DNA from: DASTGO01 sp035719045
GTDB lineage: Bacteria; Actinomycetota; Actinomycetes; Actinomycetales; Kineosporiaceae
Assembly (NCBI GenBank): GCA_035719045.1
Contig: DASTGO010000506.1
Coordinates: forward strand, 1 to 7,328
Length of the DNA: 7,328 bases
Direction: 5' to 3'
The position numbers and the translations under genes are program-made. Positions 1 to 6,360 of this stretch are shown piece after piece. The notes under the pieces are model-generated. The model was not told where the DNA came from. It did no database searches and saw only the letters and a list, made by a program, of their open reading frames with translations. Each line of letters begins with the position of its first letter. Position 1 is the first letter of the stretch.

Positions 1-1
1 C

Positions 2-130
2 GGGCGCCGTTGCGACCTGCGTACACTCGTCCCGGACATCGCTGCGGCGGCCGTCATGACACCCGGGGGGATCCGGGTCCTGACCCGCCCCGGACAGCGG
101 GACGCAGACGACGACCTTTCCTGGGGGTGA
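2..130 (+). CDS. possible 3' end of an unidentified upstream gene (partial)
   Basis: Frame 2 is open from the window edge to a TGA at 128-130, giving about 42 residues that begin GRRCDLRTLVPDI and end DADDDLSWG. Roughly four fifths of its codons end in G or C, higher than the overlapping frame 1, so it looks more like coding sequence than the in-frame upstream extension of disA. It would end as a GTGA-type overlap with a candidate disA GTG at 127. In many bacteria radA lies next to disA, but this tail does not resemble a RadA C-terminus that I can recall, so no identity is given. The start lies outside the window. It could also be non-coding leader of disA. Confidence 0.35.
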   Translation, partial: GRRCDLRTLVPDIAAAAVMTPGGIRVLTRPGQRDADDDLSWG

Positions 131-132
131 TC
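123..132 (+). promoter_or_regulatory. ribosome binding site deciding the disA start
   Basis: The run GGGGGTGATC matches the extended anti-Shine-Dalgarno complement GGAGGTGATC at nine of ten bases and sits directly before the GTG at 133. The G core (123-127) is 5 nt from that GTG. This favours 133 over the GTG at 127, which lies inside the site, and over the ATG at position 10, which would add 41 residues of low-complexity Arg/Pro sequence not found in the family. Confidence 0.6.
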
Positions 133-1215
133 GTGGCGCACGACCGCTCGGCCGGGGATCTCCTGCGCGCCACTCTGGCAGCAGTGGCCCCCGGCACGGA
201 GCTGCGGGACGGCTTGGAGCGCATCCTCCGCGGCCGGACCGGAGGCCTCATCGTGCTCGGGATGGACAAGAGCGTCGAGGACATCTGCACCGGCGGGTTC
301 GCCCTCGACGTCGAGTTCTCCGCCACCCGGCTGCGCGAGCTGGCCAAGATGGACGGCGCCATCGTCACCGACCGGGATGCGACCAAGCTGCTGCGCGCCG
401 CCGTCCAGCTGGTGCCTGACGCCACGATCGAGACCAGCGAGTCCGGCACCCGGCACCGCACCGCCGAGCGGGTGGCCAAGCAGACCGGCTTCCCGGTGAT
501 CTCGGTCAGCCAGTCGATGCGGATCGTCGCGCTCTATGTGGGCGGCCTGCGGTACGTGCTGGAGGGCTCCGACGCGATCCTGGCCAAGGCCAACCAGGCG
601 CTGGCCACCCTCGAGCGGTACAAGGCCCGGCTGGACGAGGTCACCGGCACCCTGTCCGCCCTGGAGATCGAGGATCTGGTCACCGTCCGGGACGTCTCGA
701 TCGTCGTGCAGCGGCTGGAGATGGTCCGCCGGATCTCCGAGGAGATCGCGCACTACGTGGTCGAACTCGGCACCGACGGCCGCCTGCTGTCCCTGCAGCT
801 GGACGAGCTGATCGGCGGGGTCAGCCCCGACCGGGAACTGGTGATCCGGGACTACCTCGACTCCGCCCGCCGGGAGCGGACGATCTCCGCCGTGCTCGCC
901 GATCTGGCCGACATCCCGTCCTCGGAACTGGTGGACCTGGCCACGGTGGCGCGGGTGCTCGGCTTCTCCACCGGCGGGGACTCCCTCGACGCGGCGGTCA
1001 GCCCCAAGGGGTACCGCCTGCTCAACAAGGTTCCCCGGCTGCCCGGGGCGATCGTCGAGCGCCTGGTCGACCACTTCGGGGACCTGCAGAAGCTGCTCGC
1101 TGCCAACCTGGACGACCTGATGACGGTCGACGGGGTGGGCGAGCAGCGGGCCCGCGCCGTCCGGGAGGGTCTGTCCCGGCTCGCCGAGTCCAGCATCCTC
1201 GAACGCTACGTCTGA
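133..1215 (+). CDS. disA: DNA integrity scanning diadenylate cyclase DisA
   Basis: DisA condenses two ATP molecules into cyclic di-AMP and, through a DNA-binding tail, couples this to DNA branch structures. The 360-residue product from GTG 133 matches the usual length of about 358. The N-terminal DAC domain (about residues 10-140) shows the catalytic DGA motif at 74-76 (KMDGAIV) and the ATP-binding RHR motif at 107-109 (SGTRHRTAER). A helical linker follows (about 150-300), then a C-terminal helix-hairpin-helix region with DGVG at 333-336. The segment LRDGLERILRGRTG near the N-terminus is nearly identical to the mycobacterial protein as I recall it. All key residues are present, so it should be active. 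It lies upstream of mutY in the same direction but is separated by 167 bp holding a hairpin and repeats, so cotranscription is uncertain. Confidence 0.97.
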   Translation: MAHDRSAGDLLRATLAAVAPGTELRDGLERILRGRTGGLIVLGMDKSVEDICTGGFALDVEFSATRLRELAKMDGAIVTDRDATKLLRAAVQLVPDATIETSESGTRHRTAERVAKQTGFPVISVSQSMRIVALYVGGLRYVLEGSDAILAKANQALATLERYKARLDEVTGTLSALEIEDLVTVRDVSIVVQRLEMVRRISEEIAHYVVELGTDGRLLSLQLDELIGGVSPDRELVIRDYLDSARRERTISAVLADLADIPSSELVDLATVARVLGFSTGGDSLDAAVSPKGYRLLNKVPRLPGAIVERLVDHFGDLQKLLAANLDDLMTVDGVGEQRARAVREGLSRLAESSILERYV

Positions 1216-1242
1216 CCCGTCCGAACCGCCCCACCCCACGAC

Positions 1243-1283
1243 GGCGGGCCCTCTGCCCGCCACCCTCCCCCTCCCGCGGGCAG
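1243..1283 (+). terminator. possible terminator hairpin after disA
   Basis: GGCGGGC (1243-1249) and GCCCGCC (1255-1261) form a 7-bp perfect stem with a 5-nt loop, starting 28 bp after the disA stop. A competing 8-bp stem, CTGCCCGC (1253-1260) with GCGGGCAG (1276-1283), shares the middle arm, so only one can form at a time. There is no U-tract, as is common in GC-rich actinobacterial terminators, so function is only suggested. The mutually exclusive stems could also be incidental in G/C-rich sequence. Confidence 0.4.
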
Positions 1284-1288
1284 GGGCT

Positions 1289-1364
1289 GGTGGTCTCGTC
1301 GCGGCGTGGTGATCTCGTCGCGGCGTGGTGATCTCGTCGCGGGATGGTGATCTCGTCGCGGGAT
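1289..1364 (+). repeat. four tandem 19-bp direct repeats between disA and mutY
   Basis: Four head-to-tail copies occur at 1289-1307, 1308-1326, 1327-1345 and 1346-1364. Copies 3 and 4 are identical (GGTGATCTCGTCGCGGGAT). Copy 2 ends GCGT instead of GGAT, and copy 1 also has GGTGG for GGTGA. The gradual change along the array suggests growth by slippage or unequal exchange. In copies 3 and 4 the segment ATCTCG-TCG-CGGGAT is an imperfect 6-3-6 dyad with one mismatch, so a protein-binding site is conceivable. The array ends 18 bp before the chosen mutY start. The period is not a multiple of three, so it is not a peptide repeat. Confidence 0.9.
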
Positions 1365-1382
1365 TTGCGAAGATGCCGGGCG

Positions 1383-2273
1383 ATGCCCGCTCACGACCTG
1401 CACGGCCCCGTCCTCGCCTGGTACTCCAGGGCCGGCCGTGACCTCCCCTGGCGGCAACCGGGCTGCAGCCCCTGGGGTGTCCTGGTCAGCGAGTTCATGT
1501 TGCAGCAGACCCCCGTAGCCCGGGTGCAGCCCGCCTGGCAGGCCTGGATGGGCCGCTGGCCGAACGCTGCCGACCTGGCCGCCGAACCTGCGGGCGAAGC
1601 GATCCGGATGTGGGGGCGGTTGGGCTATCCCCGCCGGGCGCTGCGGCTGCATGCGGCAGCAACCGTGATCGTCCATCGGCACGGGGGTCAGGTGCCACGG
1701 GACCATGCGTCCCTCCTCGACCTTCCGGGGGTGGGCGGGTACACGGCGGCCGCCGTCGCCTCGTTCGCCTTCGGGCAGCGTCATGCGGTGCTCGACACCA
1801 ATGTCCGCCGGGTGCTGGCCCGCGCGGTGAGCGGAACGCAGTACCCGCCGCCCGCGACGACCTCCGCCGAGACCGCACTGGCCACGGGACTGCTGCCGGA
1901 CGAGGCTGCGACGGCGGCCCGGTGGGCGGTCGCCGTGATGGAACTGGGCGCCCTGATCTGTACGGCCCGGGTTCCGCGTTGCGGGGACTGTCCGGTAGCG
2001 GACCGGTGCCGCTGGCGGGCCCAGGGGCATCCGCCGCACGAGGGCCCCGCCCGGCGGGGGCAGACCTATGCCGGGACCGACCGGTACGTCCGCGGCCTGC
2101 TGCTGGCGGTGCTGCGCGCCGCGCAGGCCCCGGTCACGCGGTCCACCCTGGTCGAGGCGGTCCCGGACGACGCCCTGCGGGACGCGCAGCAACGTGACCG
2201 CTGCCTGGACGGCCTGGTCGCCGATGGCCTCGTGGAACCCCTGCCGCGCAACCGTTTCCGCCTGCCGGCCTGA
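1383..2273 (+). CDS. mutY: A/G-specific adenine glycosylase MutY
   Basis: MutY removes adenine mispaired with 8-oxoguanine, preventing G:C to T:A changes. The 296-residue product has the full catalytic core: the helix carrying the general acid E37 (VSEFMLQQT), the helix-hairpin-helix LPGVGGYTA at 114-122, the catalytic Asp D138 in LDTNVRR, and a 4Fe-4S cluster motif C-x6-C-x2-C-x5-C at Cys193, 200, 203 and 209. E37 and D138 carry the same numbers as in the E. coli enzyme. It lacks the full C-terminal NUDIX-like 8-oxoG reading domain of the ~350-residue E. coli form. That matches the short actinobacterial type (about 300 residues). ATG 1383 was chosen because family similarity begins within ten residues. 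In-frame ATG 1344, GTG 1347 and TTG 1365 lie in or beside the repeat array. The upstream GAAG is only a weak ribosome binding site. Confidence 0.95.
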   Translation: MPAHDLHGPVLAWYSRAGRDLPWRQPGCSPWGVLVSEFMLQQTPVARVQPAWQAWMGRWPNAADLAAEPAGEAIRMWGRLGYPRRALRLHAAATVIVHRHGGQVPRDHASLLDLPGVGGYTAAAVASFAFGQRHAVLDTNVRRVLARAVSGTQYPPPATTSAETALATGLLPDEAATAARWAVAVMELGALICTARVPRCGDCPVADRCRWRAQGHPPHEGPARRGQTYAGTDRYVRGLLLAVLRAAQAPVTRSTLVEAVPDDALRDAQQRDRCLDGLVADGLVEPLPRNRFRLPA

Positions 2274-2356
2274 TCCGGCCCGGGCCGACCTCGGGGACGG
2301 CTTTCGGGGACCATCAGACGGGAGGCAACGGGACCAGTTCCGCAAGCGGACGGCGC

Positions 2357-2443
2357 GGGTGCGATGGCACACCGTGCCCGCGCTCCACGGGTGCAATGGC
2401 ACATGGCACCCGAAAACCGGGCGCGATGGCACACCGTGCCCGC
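2357..2443. repeat. three 25-bp dyad-containing repeats upstream of the ABC operon
   Basis: Units lie at 2357-2381, 2389-2413 and 2419-2443, separated by 7 and 5 bp, with start-to-start spacing of 32 and 30 bp (close to three helical turns). Units 1 and 3 differ at one base of 25 and share GATGGCACACCGTGCCCGC, within which GGCAC-ACC-GTGCC is a small perfect dyad. Unit 2 matches unit 1 at 19 of 25 positions. Its changes destroy the inner dyad but create an outer one, GGGTGC (2389-2394) with GCACCC (2406-2411). The third unit ends directly against a candidate -10 element, so the array may be a multi-site operator for the exporter genes. It could instead be a dispersed extragenic repeat. Confidence 0.85.
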
Positions 2444-2449
2444 TAGGCT
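2444..2449 (+). promoter_or_regulatory. candidate -10 element for a leaderless ABC operon transcript
   Basis: TAGGCT fits the actinobacterial TAnnnT -10 pattern and ends 9 nt before the GTG at 2459. Transcription would therefore begin at or within a few bases of the start codon. No clear Shine-Dalgarno sequence precedes that GTG, which fits leaderless translation, common in actinobacteria. No TTGAC-like -35 is visible at the expected distance; that place is taken by the third 25-bp repeat. The call is inferred from position and consensus only. Confidence 0.45.
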
Positions 2450-2458
2450 CCGGCGATT

Positions 2459-3256
2459 GTGCCGGTGCTGTGGGCGTTCGCCGTCGGAGGTTTCCGGCGG
2501 TTCTCCCGGTACCGGGCCGCGACCGTCGCGGGCGCGTTCACGAACACCGTCTTCGGGCTGCTGCGGGCCAGTGTGACGACGGCGGTGGTGGCCTCGGCGG
2601 GCGGGACGCTCGGTGGCTACGACACAGCGTCGGTCATCACGTACGCCTGGCTCAGCCAGGCCGTGATCGCCGCGGTGCACGTGTTCGCCTGGACCGAACT
2701 GGCCGAGCGGATCCGCACCGGCGACATCGTCACCGACCTGTCCCGGCCGGTGGACCTGCAGTGGCAGTGGCTGGCCGCCGATCTGGGCCGGGCCGGGTTC
2801 GTGCTGATCCCCCGGGCCCTGCCGCCGTTGGCCGTCGGCGCGCTCACCTTCGGGATGAACCTGCCGACCGCCCCCGGACCGTACCTGTTCGGCCTGGTCA
2901 GCCTGGTCCTGGCGGTGGCCATCTCGTTCGCCTGCCGGTTCCTGCTCAACCTGGCTGCGTTCTGGCTGCTGGACCTTCGCGGCCCGATGACCCTGTACGT
3001 GATCGTCAACAATCTGCTCTGCGGGCTGCTGCTGCCGGTGTGGTGGCTGCCGGACTGGCTGCGCACCGTCGCCGCCGCCACCCCGTTCCCGTCGATGGTC
3101 CAGGCGCCGGTGGACCTGCTCGGCGGGCGGGTCACGACGCCGGGGCAGATGGCACAGACCCTCGCCGTGCAGGCCGTCTGGCTGGCACTCAGCCTGCTCG
3201 CCGGCCGGTGGGTGCTGGCCCGGGCGACCCGGCGGGTGGTGATCCAGGGTGGCTGA
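2459..3256 (+). CDS. ABC-2 type transporter permease, COG4587-like
   Basis: This is one of two integral membrane subunits of an uncharacterised ABC-2 exporter (the COG4586/4587/3694 type; ABC2_membrane_6-like). The 265-residue protein starts with a short Arg-rich cytoplasmic segment (GGFRRFSRYRAATVAG, about residues 10-25) and has about six hydrophobic segments, near 22-45, 58-78, 110-130, 140-165, 178-200 and 225-250. The cytoplasmic motif ERIRTGDIVTDLSRPVDL at 83-100 is the hallmark of this permease family and probably contacts the ATPase. GTG 2459 is the first start in the frame, with no strong ribosome binding site (see the leaderless promoter). It overlaps the next gene by 8 bp, so the two are probably translated together. 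The substrate is unknown. Confidence 0.88.
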   Translation: MPVLWAFAVGGFRRFSRYRAATVAGAFTNTVFGLLRASVTTAVVASAGGTLGGYDTASVITYAWLSQAVIAAVHVFAWTELAERIRTGDIVTDLSRPVDLQWQWLAADLGRAGFVLIPRALPPLAVGALTFGMNLPTAPGPYLFGLVSLVLAVAISFACRFLLNLAAFWLLDLRGPMTLYVIVNNLLCGLLLPVWWLPDWLRTVAAATPFPSMVQAPVDLLGGRVTTPGQMAQTLAVQAVWLALSLLAGRWVLARATRRVVIQGG

Positions 3257-4061
3257 CCGGCCGTCGGCATGGTCGGCGTACCGGGCCGTGCTCGGGGCAC
3301 GGCTGCGGGCGCAGACCGCCTACCGCGGCTCGTTCGCGATGGAGGTGGCCGGCAACCTGGCGAACAGCGGACTGGAGTTCGCCGAGATCTACGTCATCTT
3401 CCACAACGTGCGGGCGCTGGGCGGTCTGGACCTGAAGGCATCCCTGCTGGTGTTCACCCTGTCCAGAGTCGGGTTCTCGCTGGCCGACGGGATGGCGGGG
3501 AGCATGGACGAGGTTCCGCGGCTGGTCCGGTCCGGCACGCTGGAGGTGCTGATGCTGCGGCCGCTGTCCCTGCTCGGGCAGATCGTCACCGCGGACCTCG
3601 CGCTGCGCCGGTTCGGACGGGCCGTGCTGGCCCTCGGGGTGCTCGCGGTCGTGCTGCGGATCGTCCCGGTGCCGTGGACCCCGGCCCGGGTCGCCCTGCT
3701 GGTGGCCACGCCCGTGGCGGGGGCCGCCCTGTTCACGGCCCTGTTCATCGTTGCCGGGGCGGTCCAGTTCTGGCTGGTCGACGGCGCGGAGGCCACGAAC
3801 GCCTTCACCTACGGCGGGTCCTATGCGGCCACGTACTCCGCGGCGGTGCTGCCGCTGCCGCTGCGGGTGTTCTTCAGCTTCGTCGTCCCCGCCGCCTTCG
3901 TCGGCTACCTGCCGACGCTGGCCCTGCTCGGCCTGCCCGGACCGGCCGGGCTGCCCGCCTGGCTCGGCTGGTGGGTGCCCGCAGCGGGGGCGGCGGCACT
4001 CGGACTGGCCCTGCTGGCCTGGCGGGCCGGGGTGCGGCGCTACACCGGAGCGGGCGGATGA
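3249..4061 (+). CDS. ABC-2 type transporter permease, COG3694-like
   Basis: This is the second membrane subunit of the exporter, 270 residues. It has an N-terminal amphipathic region (YRAVLGARLRAQTAYRG, 11-27), about six hydrophobic stretches, and the family motif LVRSGTLEVLMLRPL at 92-106. That motif parallels the RTGDIVTDLSRPVDL motif of the partner permease. The C-terminal FFSFVVPAAFVGYLPTLALL segment is also typical of COG3694. The GTG at 3249 is preceded by GGTGATCCAGG, a usable ribosome binding site inside the end of the upstream gene, and the genes overlap over 3249-3256. Its TGA shares bases with the ATG of the ATPase gene. Both overlaps point to fixed stoichiometry of the complex. 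The substrate cannot be read from the sequence. Confidence 0.88.
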   Translation: MADRPSAWSAYRAVLGARLRAQTAYRGSFAMEVAGNLANSGLEFAEIYVIFHNVRALGGLDLKASLLVFTLSRVGFSLADGMAGSMDEVPRLVRSGTLEVLMLRPLSLLGQIVTADLALRRFGRAVLALGVLAVVLRIVPVPWTPARVALLVATPVAGAALFTALFIVAGAVQFWLVDGAEATNAFTYGGSYAATYSAAVLPLPLRVFFSFVVPAAFVGYLPTLALLGLPGPAGLPAWLGWWVPAAGAAALGLALLAWRAGVRRYTGAGG

Positions 4062-5107
4062 CGGCAACGATGCATGCAGGGGGACGGATGGCTGACACGC
4101 GCGCCGACACCGCCGGGACGGGTGGCGGACGGGACGGACAGGTCGCGGTCGAGGTGCACGATCTGGTCCGGGAGTTCGAGGTCCGGCGGTCGGTGGGACG
4201 GCTTCGCCGGGCGCGCGAGGTGGTCCGCGCCGTCGACGGGGTGTCCTTCTCGATCGCCGCCGGGGGGTCGGTCGGCTACATCGGCGCGAACGGCGCCGGC
4301 AAGTCCACCACGATCAAGATGCTGACCGGGATCCTCACCCCGACCTCCGGCACGGTGGCGACCTGCGGGCTGGATCCGGTCCGCCACCGGCGACGGCTGG
4401 CCCGGCGGGTGGGTGTGGTGTTCGGGCAGCGCTCCCAGCTGTGGTGGGATCTGCCGCTGGCGGAGTCGCTGCGCATCCTCGCCGCCATCCACCGGCTGCC
4501 TCCCGCGGTATGGCGTCCCCGCCGGGACGAGCTGGTGGAACGCCTGGAGCTGACCGAGTTCCTGACCACCCCGGTCCGGCAGCTCTCCCTCGGCCAGCGG
4601 ATGCGCGGGGAGGTCGCCGCCGCCCTGCTGCACTCCCCGGCCCTGCTGGTCCTGGACGAGCCGACGGTCGGGCTGGACGTGCTGAGCAAGGAGCGGCTGC
4701 GGATCTTCCTGCGCGAGGAGCTGACCCGCAACGGCACCACCCTGCTGCTGACCACGCATGACATGGACGACGTGGAACGACTGTGCGAGCGGCTGCTCGT
4801 GGTCGACCACGGGCAACTGGCCTATCAGGGGAACCTGGCGGGACTGGTCGCCCGGGTCGGCGCGCAGCGCGTCCTCGTCGTCGACCTCGCCGAGCCGGCC
4901 CCGCCGCTGGACGGCATCCCCGACACCACCCTGGTCGGGCTCGAGGCGGGTGGGCTGCGGCAGCGCCTGGCCTTCTCCCCGGAGGCCACGACCGCAGCCG
5001 CCGTGCTGAACGCGGTCAGCAGCCGGGCCCGGGTCCGGGACCTGTCGGTGACCGAACCCGACATCGAGGAGGTCGTGCGGCGGCTCTACCTGTCCTCAGG
5101 CCGCTGA
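4058..5107 (+). CDS. ABC transporter ATP-binding protein, COG4586-like
   Basis: This is the ATPase that powers the two permeases upstream. In the 349-residue product all nucleotide-binding motifs are intact: Walker A GANGAGKST at 76-84, Q-loop Q124 in VVFGQRSQLWWDLP, signature LSLGQ at 176-180, Walker B LLVLDEP at 196-202 with catalytic E201, D-loop GLDV at 205-208, and switch His H234 (LLTTHDMDD). The strings FGQRSQLWWDLP and LSLGQRMR distinguish this family from DrrA- or CcmA-type ATPases. About 100 residues after the H-loop form the usual C-terminal regulatory tail. ATG 4058 overlaps the upstream stop as ATGA. ATG 4088 (339 residues), preceded by AGGGGGACGG, is an equally plausible start and would drop a poorly structured ten-residue leader. 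The gene ends 14 bp from the stop of the convergent argA. Confidence 0.93.
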   Translation: MTATMHAGGRMADTRADTAGTGGGRDGQVAVEVHDLVREFEVRRSVGRLRRAREVVRAVDGVSFSIAAGGSVGYIGANGAGKSTTIKMLTGILTPTSGTVATCGLDPVRHRRRLARRVGVVFGQRSQLWWDLPLAESLRILAAIHRLPPAVWRPRRDELVERLELTEFLTTPVRQLSLGQRMRGEVAAALLHSPALLVLDEPTVGLDVLSKERLRIFLREELTRNGTTLLLTTHDMDDVERLCERLLVVDHGQLAYQGNLAGLVARVGAQRVLVVDLAEPAPPLDGIPDTTLVGLEAGGLRQRLAFSPEATTAAAVLNAVSSRARVRDLSVTEPDIEEVVRRLYLSSGR

Positions 5108-5121
5108 TCCGGCCAGGGCGG

Positions 5122-5640
5122 TCACAGTTCCCGCAGCATCCGGGTGTTGCCGAGGGTGTTCGGCTTCACCCGGGCCAGGTCGAGGAACTCCGCGACACCC
5201 TCGTCCATCGAGCGCAGCAGTTCGGCGTACACCGCGGGCTCGACCGGGGTCCCGTCGATCGGCTCGAACCCGTGCCGCGCGAAGAAGTCCACCTCGAAGG
5301 TGAGGCAGAACAGCCGCCGGACGCCGAGCTCGCGAGCCTGGCCGAGCAGGGACTCCAGCAGCAGATGCCCGACCCCGTGCTTGCGCCAGTCCCGGTCCAC
5401 GGCGAGGGTGCGAACCTCGGCGAGGTCCTCCCACATCACGTGCAGCGCACCGCAGCCGACCACCGAGCCGTCCGGGGCGACGGCCACCCGGAACTCCTGG
5501 ACGTCCTCGAAGAGGGTGACCAGCTCCTTGCCGAGCAGAATGCGTTCCCGCGCGTAACCGTTGACCAGCGCCACGATCGGTCGGACGTCCCCGGTGCGGG
5601 CGCGACGGACGGTGATCTCGGGATCCGGCGGCGAAGTCAC
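5122..5640 (-). CDS. argA: amino-acid N-acetyltransferase (N-acetylglutamate synthase), short ArgA type
   Basis: This GNAT-fold enzyme transfers acetyl from acetyl-CoA to glutamate, the first step of arginine synthesis. The 172-residue protein follows the 174-residue M. tuberculosis enzyme (Rv2747) almost throughout as I recall it: VRRARTGDV at 11-19, VGCGALHVMWEDLAEVRT at 61-78, FFARHGF, the substrate-region DGTPV, and the C-terminal VKPNTLGNTRML. The acetyl-CoA pyrophosphate loop is RKHGVGH at 86-92. It lacks the kinase-like domain of E. coli ArgA, as expected for the actinobacterial type. GTG 5640 was chosen because AGGA lies 7 nt upstream and similarity begins nearby; the frame stays open to 5742 but that extension crosses intergenic sequence. 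It lies downstream of the clpC remnant, after a strong hairpin, so it probably has its own promoter. Confidence 0.93.
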   Translation of the reverse strand: MTSPPDPEITVRRARTGDVRPIVALVNGYARERILLGKELVTLFEDVQEFRVAVAPDGSVVGCGALHVMWEDLAEVRTLAVDRDWRKHGVGHLLLESLLGQARELGVRRLFCLTFEVDFFARHGFEPIDGTPVEPAVYAELLRSMDEGVAEFLDLARVKPNTLGNTRMLREL

Positions 5641-5743
5641 CCGCTGATCCTGCCATCCAGACCTCGTAGGGCGTGCCACTTCCCCCAGGCACGTGTCCCC
5701 GACCTGCCTGCGACCAGGCGGCCTCGCCCGATTCCCGGGCAAA

Positions 5744-5787
5744 CCGCGAGGGCCGGGCTCCCGTTGCTGGGAGCCCGGCCCTCGCGG
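5744..5787 (-). terminator. strong intrinsic terminator hairpin after clpC
   Basis: A perfect 19-bp inverted repeat (5744-5762 with 5769-5787; arm core GCGAGGGCCGGGCTCCC) encloses a 6-nt loop, GTTGCT. It starts 24 bp past the clpC stop on the minus strand and 103 bp before the argA start. No U-tract follows on either strand; GC-rich actinobacterial terminators often lack one. Position and stem strength suggest termination of clpC transcripts and separation of argA as its own unit. Confidence 0.8.
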
Positions 5788-6348
5788 GCGTCTACCGGAT
5801 CGCCTGTCCGGTCAGGCCTCCTCGGCCGCCGTCCCCGGAGCCGGGGTCGGGGCCGTGGTGCCGGTGGCCGTCTCGACCGGCGGGGTGTCGGGCAGGTCGG
5901 ACTTGGTCGCACCCGAGAAGGTGAACTTCGCCCGCTCGCCCTCGCCCTGGGCGTCGACCACGACGATCTGGCCGGGACGCAGCTCGCTGTAGAGGATCTT
6001 CTCGGACAGGGTGTCCTCGATCTCGCGCTGGATGGTCCGGCGCAGCGGCCGGGCGCCCAGCACGGGGTCGTACCCGCGGACGGCGAGCAGGTTCTTCGCG
6101 GCCTGGGTGAGCTCGAGGCCCATGTCCTTGTCGCGCAGCCGCTCGTCCACCTTGGCGATCATCAGGTCGACGATCTGGACGATCTCGTCCTGCGACAGCT
6201 GCGGGAAGACGATCGTGTCGTCCACGCGGTTGAGGAACTCCGGCCGGAAGTGCTGCTTGAGCTCGTCGTTGACCTTGGCCTTCATCCGCTCGTACCCGGT
6301 GCGGGTGTCGCGGTCGGCCTGGAAGCCCATCTGGACACCCCTGGCGAT

Positions 6349-6360
6349 GTCCCCCGACGA
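6349..6360. other. junction between clpC sequence and foreign lipoprotein sequence
   Basis: On the minus strand, codons from Asp42 (6351-6349) onward read DIARGVQMGF, which fits the stretch after the NLGT strand in ClpC D2. Codons before it read GQASSG and continue back into a lipoprotein signal peptide, where ClpC would have a hydrophobic sensor-1 strand of the VIFTSNLGT type. The switch therefore lies within a few codons of 6351. No inverted repeats, target-site duplication or insertion-sequence end is visible at the point. Confidence 0.75.

Noticed and set aside
1344..1382. An N-terminal extension of MutY from ATG 1344
   Set aside because: The extra 13 residues are read from the 19-bp tandem repeats, and family similarity starts only after ATG 1383.
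2357..2443. CRISPR array
   Set aside because: There are only three units, the gaps are 5 and 7 bp rather than about 30, unit 2 is diverged, and no cas genes are nearby.
3189..4067. A 292-codon minus-strand open frame opposite the second permease
   Set aside because: Its product is a Gln/Arg/His/Gly-rich shadow. The plus strand encodes a coherent membrane protein with overlaps on both sides.
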